Part shown: in pieces, positions 34,523 through 46,300 of the stretch
Position numbering within the stretch: position 1 is the first letter of the stretch
Layout of the letters: the number at the start of each line of letters is the position of its first letter
DNA from: Atherinomorus stipes
Taxonomy: Eukaryota; Chordata; Actinopteri; Atheriniformes; Atherinidae
DNA length: 64,000 nucleotides
Assembly: GCA_023101725.1 (NCBI GenBank)
Contig: JALJCO010010210.1
Span: forward strand, 171,469-235,468
Direction: 5' to 3'
Made by a program: the position numbers and the translations under genes
The notes under the pieces: generated by a model
Told to the model about the DNA's origin: nothing
What the model saw: only the letters and a program-made list of their open reading frames with translations
The model's database searches: none

Positions 34523-37500
34523 CCCCCACCCTCCCTCGCAGCCATGGCCAGCACATTCTCAGGGTTTTTTGTTTTGTTTTTTTCTTCATTAATGAAATAC
34601 TTCTGCAATTATGTACCAAAGTGGTGTCACACTTTGAATCTAACCTGCTGTGTTTTAAAACGTGTTCGTTAGCTGAAGAGATAATATTGACTTTTACTGC
34701 AAATGTCTTGATTAGGAGAGTTCTAAAGAAAAACATTCATACTGTATCACTCATAAAACACAGACTCCAAGCGATTGGTGGATCACAATAAGAACATGTT
34801 TCACACTTACACATCCATGTTGCAATTGTCAAGACCCTGCATGCAGTGTTGAAGCTCACATTCCTGACAGTGACGTGTTGCAACGCAGCCATCGCTCTGT
34901 GCGGCCTGCAGGGAATGAAGTGCTGACATACAGCAGCTTTTCATTCAACAAATCTGTAAAAGGGTCACTTCTCACACCACAATTATCCTGAATGACTGTT
35001 TATCTTCCAGTCTCTGTGCTTGTTTAGTGGAAAACTCGGCAGCTAGTATCACACACCGGCACAAAAATACATTCAAGTCGAGACAGCTGCAGTTCGAAGA
35101 TGTGCGATTTACCAGCATTGAACTCATTTAGATATGTTTTGCTTTAAAGCAGTATGCAAAAAGGAGATGCCAATGAGATAATTTTCCTCAAATCCTTCAG
35201 GATATTAAGTGGAAAGTTGTTTAAAAGCATCATGGAAGAGCAGATCTGATCACGAGTGCAGTCGGGACTCAGGAGCAATGAGGTTGGCTCAGAAGAAGAG
35301 TCTCATAAACAGGCAAGTGCACTGGAGACTGTTTGAAGTTACTCTGTGTCCAATGCCTGCTTTTTTTTATATATATATTGCTTTAGCAATACTAATAAAG
35401 AAAAACAGTTTTTTGTGGATAATAGCTGCTATTTTGCAACAGGTTTGTCAGTGTTTGATGCAGACTCATGCTGCCATTATAGTAAAATCTAGCTGTAAAA
35501 AGGGTGGAAATAATTTTGTCATGTAAATATTTACAACTATTTTTAACTAAGCAATGCTATCTGCTCAGATAGGACGCTGTTTTGCGGGACACAAACACCA
35601 GTGCAACAAAGCAACCTCACAAACTCTCTCAGGTTAGTAAGCTATTCCCAGCCTGCCTTCAAGGAGCATGTTTTTAAAGGCTCGTTTTTCACCTGTCACC
35701 TCCGAGTGGTCCGAAAGATTACCCCGAACAAGTCACACTGTCCAGAGTTATCTGCCCCACACCGAACACAGAGGTAAAGCACAGCCTGTCTCTGGAGAAA
35801 AAACAGCTCATAACTCAAAGATATTGGTGTCCTTGTCAATAAAATCACAAATAAAAAAGATTGGGCCTAAATGAATGTGCCCCGGAGAGGAATATGTTGT
35901 CAGGTGAGGCTCGCTGCAGCTTTCTCGCTCAGGAATGTGTCAGTGCTGCTGTTCCCCACCCATCCCCCCCCCCCCCCCCCCCTCTTTCTCTGCCACCAAC
36001 CCTGCCATTGTGAGGGAAAGGAATGCTTTTCAAAAAGTTGCTTCTTTTAAAGAGAGGGATGTGGGGACGTTACCTCGTTTTTCATTTTTGTACTCAAATT
36101 GCAAAACATCTGGAAACATGTTCTGTCATTTAAAGCAGGTTTTATTGCAAAATAGCACGAGTATTCTTAACTGGACTGTGGAGTTTAATCATTTTAATAA
36201 GCTATTAACATGTGTTTTTAAGGAACATGGGGATTAATTATGATCGGGAGAGCAGATGCAAATATTTCACTAACCGCACATGTATTTTATTGATTTATTT
36301 ATCTTTTATTCATGCTAAAGTCGTGGATTCTGTTTCAAACATTTATAAGAACTGGTTTAAAAGGCTTATGAAATGCTCTGGTCTAATGAAGAATGTGGTT
36401 TACTCTAGAGGGGGGAGATGAAAAGGAGCAAATTACAGCAGAGACTCATCAAATAATGAACACAAGACCTTTATTAGATTAATATTACATGAAACTCTCT
36501 TATCAGATTTGTAGGTTTTTGCATCCCCAGGAGTTCTTCAGTGTCTTCAAAGTGGATCTTTGTCTGTTATGTTAATGAGAGATCTGTTATTCTGTTGTTG
36601 ACCACATTAGTTTGGTTTTACTTTCATTGCAGTTTACATCTTATTTTCCTTAATTCTTGGCGTTAAGACCGTGCCTCGTGGAAAGGTGTGGCAGGTTTTT
36701 AGTGCTGAGAAATGGGTGGTCCTTCTCGGGAGCTTGTATGTCATTGGTTGGTGCAGTCCTCTAAAACACCAATACCTGAATCAGGTAGAGAAAAAATTCA
36801 GAGAGAAGCTGCATAGCAACTCGTCAGTTGTGCCTTTAGCCCACTTCAAGCCCAGTTTGAGCTTTTCTTGCTGTTTGCTGAAGAAAAGAAAGAATGGTGA
36901 GGTGAGTAATGCATTTCCAGCAAGGTAAGAGAGTTTTGTTGATCGCTACAGTTAATTTTTAAAAAAGACTTGTTGAGAATTTATTCATGTTAAGATCAGC
37001 AGAGGTATAAGAGGTCACGTCTGTTAGAGTGCATAAAAAAAACAGAAAACTGACAATCAGGGAGCTTCAGGTGGGGAAAGCGTGCAAGGTGTTTGTGATT
37101 CCCCGAGAGCGGGACTCTGAGACAAACAGATAGCAAAGCTTGGCTGCGGTGGACTGGATGTGGGCTGTGGTGGGGTTGCATCACCGATGACTAAGCAGTC
37201 GTTCAGCTCAGGCCTGTGATAACCTGCCAGAGCCCAGGTTTTCCACAGCAGCCTGAAACCCCGTAGCTACAGAGGAGGGCATGCCCGGTCTCGCTCAGGC
37301 TCCAACTTCAGCTCAAGAAAAGAAAAAGGCCGACATCCAAATTCCTGCTGCACTCATCACCACCTCCTCAACCTTGGAGGCTTCCTCATAAATCACAGAG
37401 TCCCAGTTGCATATTCAGCACCAGGTTACGGGGTTGGCCTCTATCCACGAAGCTTAACACTGGAAGTAAAGCTAAATCCTGTAACTCGCTCCTGTGATAA

Positions 37501-38745
37501 AACTCACTGATTCTGTGGTGACTCAAGCAGAGTGAAAATCTGTGTGTGATGGATTTTTATTAACAATATGCGTTTCTATCTTCACTTCTAGATGCTGCTG
37601 GAATATTTCATGTGTTCTATCCTTCATTCCACCGGAGTCTGTATGTGTATTTAACCAGATTTCAGTGGTGTGAAGAGTAAAAGACATGAAGATATGACTT
37701 CACAAGCTGACCACAACACCAGAAGGCAATCACAGGATTCAGCAAAGATGACACTCAGTTTGCTTTTTGTCTATTTTCTGTATGAAAAAACTATATTTAT
37801 CATTTATGCCTTTTTTTTTTACTGAACTCTGTCTTGTATGTGTGACATGTGAAAGGTTCATATTTTTATTAATAAGAAATGCAGTGTAATGTGAATTGAT
37901 TGCTTGACCTTGTGCCCCATCTTTCTCCTCTGCAAAAGTGCAACATATCAAGTCATTATAGATGCATTATACCACCCACACCTAGGTTTCTGTGCTTCTC
38001 AGCCCCAGAGCATGCTTTTTTTCTTTACTTTTTTTTTATTAGCCAACACAGAGAATATCTGACTCTGCCCACACAAACAACCTTTACTTCTTGGCAGATG
38101 CAGCTTATTAACAATTTAAAACATGCCCTCACTATAGCCCTCACCAAGATGCCATTAAACTTATTTCTTTTTGCTACACAGATGCATCGCCGTGACTTCC
38201 CACACCATTCTCTCCAGTATTTCACATGAAAGGCAGAAACAAACATGAAAGTCTGTTGCTTTACTTTGGTATATATTATTGTTGTTATTCTTTTCACTTT
38301 TTATTTTTTATATGCACGATAAAGTTGTGATTTCTAAGCTAGTTCTCATAGTTTAGTGAAATATGAGAAGTATATATAAAAAAAACTATAATTTACCCAA
38401 ACCTGATCTGAATCCAGTTTATAAAGTTCAACAGAATTTTAAATAAAACTAACAATTCACCCAGAGGGTTGTGAACATGACTCCTCGCTGGAATTCGATC
38501 CCCATCAGAGACTTGTTAAAGTGTGAAATCATAATAAAACATATGCTCAGCCCATGGTTATGTATGACCGCATAAATTTAGATCTGCTCTTAGTGTCTGC
38601 TCAGTTTCTTGTGTTTTTTTTTTTAATATTAGTCCATTATTTCACTGAACATTGCTGGGCTTTTAGACGAATTGCAACAGGCAGTGGGTGGAAATCAAGA
38701 ACATGCTAAAAATTACTTATAAACATTGATAAATATGTATGTGTG
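34523..38745. other. Non-coding sequence, nothing recognised
   Basis: Over 4 kb without a convincing exon or delimited repeat. A 19-base C-run lies at 35964-35982. Open frames up to 125 codons (34359-34736, minus, extending into the preceding repeat) show no recognisable domain. Sequence at 34800-35130 and 36200-36400 is repeat-free and could be regulatory, but nothing specific supports this. Confidence 0.4.
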
Positions 38746-38747
38746 CA

Positions 38748-38872
38748 CATATATATACATATATATATATATATATTATATATATATATATATATATACA
38801 TATATATGTATATATATATATACATACATATACATATATATGTATATATGTATATATATATACATATTCATT
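38748..38872. repeat. AT/TACATA microsatellite
   Basis: About 125 bp of (TA)n with scattered ACATA and GTATA interruptions. It can form long self-complementary hairpins. The tyrosine/isoleucine open frames on both strands are artefacts of the repeat. Confidence 0.95.
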
Positions 38873-39524
38873 GCAAAACACAACGCTTTAATTTGTTTTT
38901 TCTTTCTCAAGTCCAGTCTTTCACTCACTTTTAACCTAAGAAAAACTTTTAATGAACTTAACTTCGAACAGTTCAAAACTGAAATGAAATTGAACACATT
39001 TTGGCAATCTGATTGGGGGGGGGGGTATCTGTGAACTATGAACGTCAGTTATTTATTTTAAGATGAGAAAGCTAATTCATAAGAAGCAAGCATTTGCTAA
39101 ATCAACCTTCATTGGGGGGGGGGCACAAACAATAAATGCAGAATGTGTTTGTTTGGTTTTAACTCTCGGGAAGGAGAGCAAACTTGACCCTGATGACTTT
39201 AGAAGTAGCGATGGTTTACATGGCGTCATCAGACCGGATGTGTATTTGGACTCAGAACTGTTAGGTACTTTATACAGCCAGCGTAAAGATGGAAAGACTA
39301 AAACCTGTTCTGGACGATGCTTTAATATCCGCTCTGAAGCCTCAACTGTCACCAATAAATCTACTGACTGCGGGATCTTTATTTAGTTTGTTTTTTGCTG
39401 TCTGCTAAATTTAAATTTGTTAATATTTTTTCAATACAGTGAAGTCAACTGACACTGTTTGTCATTTTTTTACATTATCTCTGTTGAATAGAGGTTCAGA
39501 TGAATACACAGGCAAGGGATTTAA
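38873..39524. other. Non-coding sequence with two G-runs
   Basis: G11 at 39015-39025 and G10 at 39114-39123. Overlapping open frames of 107 (plus) and 92 (minus) codons at 39063-39386 are unrecognised and read through the second G-run. Confidence 0.4.
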
Positions 39525-40060
39525 AGGTACAGTGTGTAAGAATTACTGACATCTAGTGGTAAAGATGGGTATTTAAAAGAAAAGATGTTTTCTTTTTCAA
39601 ATTACTTCATATTCCAAGCACTGTTGTGAATGTACGGTGGGCATTAGTGACCAAAATTCTCCCAGACATAAAGATGTTTGTATCTGTGAGTGGATCCAGT
39701 GGTCTCAGGTGTTGCTATGACTGTACTATGAGTAACTACTTTTTATGTCTTTTAAGGCATTACTTATCCCAAACAGTGCTCCAACTCCCATTGAACAGAG
39801 CTGGTACAGCAGTTTTCAGAGGGTTCTCACTTCACACACATTGTTTTGTTTATTCAGGGACAACGTAGTAAAAATGCTTGAACAAATATGTTAGCCTCCA
39901 TATATGTGCACCACTCAGGAAGTAGATACAAATTACTCATTCTAAGAAAATAAACATATAACAGCTAATCTAGTGAAGTAATTACATATCAAAACACAGT
40001 TTTGAATTATATATCACATTTTTCTGCCATTGACCTTTAATTTTTTTACACTGTGTACCT
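39525..40060 (+). mobile_element. Complete TTAA-site MITE upstream of tmdd1
   Basis: The ends AGGTACAGTGTGTAA and TTACACTGTGTACCT are inverted repeats with one mismatch. TTAA flanks both sides (39521-39524 and 40061-40064). The TTAA duplication points to a piggyBac- or Kolobok-type mobilising transposase; which one is not decidable here. The 536-bp body has no coding capacity. Partial relatives lie at 4785-5078 and 13866-14216. It ends about 226 bp before the tmdd1 start codon, inside the probable promoter or 5' leader region. Confidence 0.8.
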
Positions 40061-40285
40061 TTAAGGTTTTGTTCACACTTTAAAAAAAAAAAAAAAACTG
40101 ACAACCTCCCTGGAAATGGGCTGATGAATAAACAGGCTATTTAAAATATCTTTCATAATTAATTATAATTCAAAGATCTATTCATAATAATTTTAGTGTC
40201 CATGGTGATTTGCAAACCAATTCTAGATCACATGTCAAATTTAAAAGTAATCTTGATTGTCAACAGCACATGAATAACAGCTGAC

Positions 40286-40355
40286 ATGAAAGCATTGAGA
40301 GTTTGTTTCTTCTTCATCTTTCTGCCACACAGTTTGTCTCTCGGGCAGGACACAG
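40286..40355 (+). CDS. tmdd1: tmdd1 coding exon 1 (signal peptide)
   Basis: ATG, 23 codons and one base of the next. It encodes MKALRVCFFFIFLPHSLSLG plus QDT. The donor is ACACAG/GTGAGA, close to consensus. It is far too short to be found by ORF length alone and was identified from the hydrophobic leader, the donor site and the phase match to exon 2. Any untranslated upstream exon is not visible. Confidence 0.65.
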
Positions 40356-43300
40356 GTGAGAACAACGTTATTCTCAGTCTTTTAGACATTTAGAATCAGA
40401 CTGTCCTCCGTATTGGATAATTTGGTTTCTGTTCTCATCTGCTGAGGAGGGTCTCTGACAGCTTCTCACCACACATGCTGCTCTTGCTACCTGAAAGCAC
40501 AACCATTGTCCAAAATAATGCTTTGTTGTGTCAGCAGCATGCTTCATTAGGTGAAATTAATAGTGTACTGAACAGTATGGTCACGCCTTCATGTGACAGC
40601 TAAGTGTACAAGCTATGGTGGCGTTGCCTTTCAGCTGAAGTGGTGTTCCCCCCGTGTGCTCTAATTAGTTTATGTTGTGGTACCTTAGTGGCACTCGACA
40701 TCGGTGTGCACCAGTTGGAACGTCTAGTGGAACTACTGACTTCCAAGGAGTGTGAGGACCTCCTGTCTGCCCTGTCTCACCCTGAGGAGAACATCTTCCA
40801 GCATGTCGATCGCCTCTCACCCGAAAAAAATCAACTAGATCTGAAAGCTCGGTCCAAGAGAGACACGTCTGCTGCAGGTTTGTTCTCATTGCACATCTGA
40901 GACCTCTGGCTTCACATGAACCACAGAAGTTGCCACTGATATTGTGTTTTAAAGGAACAGTTCACCCACAGAATGATTTAACTTTATTTTCCACTTACCC
41001 TCATGGTGAGCAAGACTCTGGTGCGCTTTTTTAATATCTCAAATGCAGCCGGCGATCAGGAAGGCTTCTCTTTTTCCCCCAACTTTTATATAATGGAGTT
41101 CGCCGGGGTCTGAGCCAAAAAAGTCCATAAAAGTCCACAAAAACTTGTCAATATTCCTCCATACTGCTCGTCAAAAGTAATCCAAGTGTCCTGAGTGGGT
41201 AGCGTCCAGAATTTACTCAAAACGTCATTTAGTATATTTTTAGAGCCGAAACACGCCAAGCACGCCGATGCACATTCACGATACTACGGAAGCCACGGCA
41301 GACGAGATCGCACGTTCTCTTTTTCTTCCTTTCTTTGTTTTAAATCAATACGAACATGCTTTGGCGCGCTTGCAGGAAAAAGGATATAGCACTGTTTAGA
41401 CTCTAAAAATATAATAAATGATGTTGTTTATTGACAAGTTTTTGTGGACTTTTATGGACATTTTTGGCTCGGACCCCGGCGAACTCCATTATATGAAAGT
41501 TGGGGGGAAAAGAGAAGCCTTCCTGATCGCCGGCTGCATTTGAGATATTAAAAAAGTGCTCCGGAGTCTTGCTCACCATGAGGGGAAGTGGGAAATAAAG
41601 TTAAATCTTTCTGTGGGTGAACTATTCCTTTAAGCAACAGTTGTAGGTTATAAACTTACCCACTGTGTTGATCAAGTTATTGGCCAGTTTGTTTTTGTTT
41701 GCATTCATTACAAATGCTGATTCAGGTGATGAAAAGATGCTTTTAATCCACAATTATTCTTTTGCATGTTCCATTGAAACACCTATGAGGTTTGGAGTGT
41801 TCAGAGAGAACATTTTACTCACAGAAGAAGAAGAATTCGGATCTTTTCTGAAGTAAGGTTACTAATCAATTCTAAGAAAAAGATCTGCATAAAAAGAGAG
41901 CAGCTTAATGTCCTTTAGTTGAAACATTAAGGTAAAAGTGCTGGTTTAGTGCTTCTTACTGATACAGTCACATATGACATAAATAAATTTTTAATTCTCA
42001 ACCATCAAAAGCCCCGTTTCCACCCGCGGGTCTGGGTCGGGTCGGGTGGGTTTTGGTACAGATGTGTTGATTTCACGTTGCGTCCCCACAGCAAGCTGTA
42101 CCCTTACTCTGGAGGCGTAGTATTACCCAGATAGAGCTGCTACGTGATCGTGTGACATCATCGCCGTGCAACACCTTTTAACCAAAGCACCACAGCACAC
42201 GTGAAGGAAACAAAGGAGTCATCCCTACTTTGTTTCTACGCCGGGTCATGCGGGAAGTGACGGATTTTTCAAGAAATCAATGGATTGCTGTGTTAGCTCC
42301 ACCTCTTTGGTCCGGATCGGTTAGATCAGCACCCCTACCAAAGGGTGCCAAAATAGTAGGCTGGGTTGGGTCTGATATAAGGGTACCCGTCCCAGTTTTT
42401 ACCTGTGGAGATGAAAAAAAACTATCCAGCCTGACCTGACCCAGACCTGCTGGTGGAAGTGGGGCTCAAGTGTTGTTTGAGAAACTTCATATGCAGCTTC
42501 ATTTACAATAAAGGGACACCAGATAAATAATTCTGACAACTGCAATAAATCAGGTTTAGCATTGGCTTCTTATCAGACATATTTTTTCTTAACTAATATA
42601 CTGTATGATGTTTATAAAATGACCAGAGGTCATGCCTCATTTATGTTTTCCTGAGAGGGGAAGGAGCTGCACATTTTGAGTGGATTTAATCATCTTTGGA
42701 TTTTATAGGACTCAATATTTTACATTTTCCTAAATGTCTCTTTTTTTTTCCTTTTTTTTTTTAAAGAGATAAAACAGTCTAATTTAAAGATACATTACAT
42801 AACTTTCTGACAGTAAAACTCTGTGTTGCTGATTAGTTTGATGGCACAGTTACATTAACTATGTACATTTCTGGTGCTGTTGCTGCCCAGCAGCATCTAA
42901 AGGCTGAGAAACCACATTTCACAACTTTTTCTTCTTGGACACCATGTGAAGTTACAGCTGAGTTTCACTTTTAGCGCCAAATCACATGTTAGCAGGCGGA
43001 CATGAACAAACAAGCTGTTTTAAGTGGACACCGGGCTGATTAGGCAAAGAAACGCAACTGGCATCTTTGGAGGAAGAGAAGAAAATAAGGAGAGAAAAGG
43101 ACAGAACAAAGTCACTGAGAAAACCTGCAAAGGTTCTGCAGTTCATTTTCAATTTGCATAACTTGAAATGAATAAAGCCATTTCGGACAGTCTTCTGTCA
43201 TTTTGTGATTTTTTTCCATCCCAAATCCAAATGCAGCATCAGCACTAAAGACTAAATGACCAGTTGGTCATTTATGACCAGTTGGTCATTTAGTCGGAGC

Positions 43301-46300
43301 AAATCTTGAAATGATATAATGACTTTAACAAAGCTCTGAAAATTCTAAAAGAGATCTTTAACATTTCATCATTGGAATATCCTAAAAAAATATATATATA
43401 ACATTCTTAGTTTTCAGAACTTTATAAATCTGAAATTTTGCTTGTTTTATACACAAGGTTTTCTTCCTTTTAATGATTTTTTTAAGACAGAGATCTGATT
43501 GTGGTACCAGGGGGAGAGGGGACCTCATGGTACCATTTAAAGCACATATAGTTATCAGTAAAAGAAAGTGAATTCTATTGTATGATTTTTTTTTTCAAAT
43601 TTTATTGTTTTATCTTTCCTTCTATAGTTTTGTTTTTATTTATTGTATTGTTTCTCCAGCCTCAGAACTAAGCATTCTTTAGAAACCCACATGTTTACTT
43701 CATGCTTTATTGTACTGATGTTAATCAACCTGCACTGTCTCACTGAAACAAAATAGAATGAAATAAAATAAGTAAGACAGACCATGACATGAATATTAGG
43801 AAGAAGAAAGGAGATATTTCTAATAAAGGTATTCATTTATTTGTTGGACTTGTATAACTGCAGTGAAACCATTTCATCAGTTTTGAGGGACGAATAACTT
43901 CTTGTTGAAGATGTTAGTAGCACAGATGTCCAAAAGCATGGCACAGCAGTTAAACAGTGCTTTTATTCAAAATTTTGACCTTGATGGTTCAATCTTCAAC
44001 AATTTCTTTAGATCAGGGTGCCCAAGTCCAGTCCTCGAGAGCTACTACCCTGCAAATTTTGGTTGCATCCCTTCTCCGACACCCCTGAGTCAAATGAATG
44101 GCTCGTTACCAGGCATCTGCAGAGCTGACTGACTTCTGCATAAGAGAATTAGTCTTTTGTGCATTCGTTGCACAGTTGTTGGAGAGGATGTTCTTGAAAT
44201 TGCAGGATAGTAGCTCTCGAGGACCAGACTTGGGCACCCCTAGTTTATATAATGTCAATTAAAAAAGTGACTTGTCCCATGATTTATGATGCAAAATGAA
44301 TGAGTGGAGTAGAAAATACAGTATTTATCTCTGAAATGCTGTGAAGTAGAGAGTAAAAGTAGTCAAATATAAAAATATTGCAGTTTTACTGAAGTAAACG
44401 TGCATCAAATTTAAACTAAAGAGTCTTTGATTTAATATAAATAGCTACTTTTCAGCACTTGATTTTCCAAATAAGCTTAAACTTGTGAAAATATTCTTTT
44501 GATTTCCAGCTTCTCAGACTTCCACTGTGATGCTTCACAGCAGGGAGCATCTTCTTCAGAAAGACTGCAGATTTGCAGATTTTGTTGCCCCATCCCTTTT
44601 AATACAGCCACTCAAGGAGGGAACCTTTTAAACAAGTGTAATAACCAGAAAGAGTGATTTCAGCACCCAGTAACCGAAGCATACGATACATCTGGAGTTG
44701 AGAAAATGTGAATCTTTGAAAGTTATTGGCTAAACAATGCAAGTAGAAGTTATGGCAGAAAAAAAGCCATTGAAAAGCTGTAAGGAGGTAAAAATGAAGT
44801 AAGCTCCCCACCGTGAGACCTGTCTGTTTCCCACATGTCCAGTTGAGTTTGGAGAGTTTGTGGCAGCGAGTTGGCAGTCGAAGACTTGTCTCTCTGAGGC
44901 CCATATGTTTTGTGTTTGCTAGATGGTGAGACACGGTGCCGAACAGCCCTGACAGACTGGCTGCTGAAGTACGGGGAGAAGACCTACTACGACAGGCTTT
45001 CACGCGCCTTGCAGCACATCGGCAGAACAGACATCGCTGTTGGTGAGAAGTAAACGGAGGCAGGAGGAACACATGTCCCCTGCAGCCCTGAATGATTTCT
45101 GCAATACCACTAACAGGGTGGTTGGTTAAAATGAAAACAGCTCGGCCTTTATAAGGCTTGTCGATAGCAGCAAATCCCTGGGAGCGCACATCCCAACATG
45201 TCCCTCGACAAGCGGCAATTGGAACAAAGCCTTGTTTGGCTAAACTGCAGTGTATTGTCAAAACTGGTTCGTTTCAGTCAAGCCAGCCTCCTCAAGATTT
45301 TAACCAAGTTGCATAATTGCTTCGTTTTTTTGAGTTTAGTTTTAATTGGGACTTCAAAAGTGGCATAGTTTACACACTTGCAGTCTCTGGCATGTGTTGC
45401 AGTCCGGTGTGCGAGCAGCTCCACAGCTGAGTGGCGTTTGGGTGGAAGGAGGTGTAAATGATCTGACAGAGGACTCAGTGGAGCTGACACCAGCAAGAGA
45501 ACAAACCATCTGTTCCTTTCATCAGCAGCTTCGGAGCATAAAAAAAGAGAGAAGAAAATAAATAAATAAAACACAAGGAAAGGATGATGAGTTGTAAGAC
45601 AAGAGTCGGGCGAGAGAGGTGATAGCAGCTCTGGTGGAGAATACTGCCATGTAGCGTAGCAATTATGGTCCACTTAATTGCAGTTCTGAGTGGATCGACT
45701 CATATTTACGAACTTAAAAAGTTTGTTTTGCTGAATAACAGAACTTAATATTCTGCATTTATTATGTGCAGGACAAGAAGGGAACAATTAACTCCGAGTT
45801 AACATCATAGGACAGAAAACTTCACATAGACATTAAACATTTTTTTCTGCTTTTGTTTCCACAGAAGTGGGGAAGAACATCAACCAGGACAAAGCCTTGA
45901 GCTTGAAACGCTACGTTGAGGATTATCACAAATTTGTCAAGTCTTTAAACATCCCATCTGTGAAGCCAGACACGAAACCTCACCAGCGTGCACATCAGAG
46001 GGTCAGAACGAAAAAGGGTGAGATCATTCATCCCCGTGCCTGAAAGAGATCCTTTTCAGACTGATAACATCACAAAACAGAAATAGTGACAGCGAGCTCA
46101 GCGTGTGTGTCCACGTCTGAGCCCAAGCATCCCAGGCTATCAAGAAGAGATTTCTTTTTTTGGGTTATACCTCTGGAGATCGCCTGAATGACAAATGATA
46201 TAATGTTTCACTGAACCCTGAATCTATTAAGCGTTTAGATGAGATGCCGGATTAGATGTGGTTGCCGTGGGCACGCTTCCAACTCATTACTTCTCAGCAT

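Noticed and set aside
38726..39034. Tyrosine/isoleucine-rich open frames
   Set aside because: They read through a TA microsatellite and occur on both strands.
44599..45261. 220-codon minus-strand open frame, the longest in the window
   Set aside because: It runs antisense across tmdd1 exon 3 and into both introns and has no recognisable domain. The plus-strand exon with in-phase splice sites explains the open stretch.
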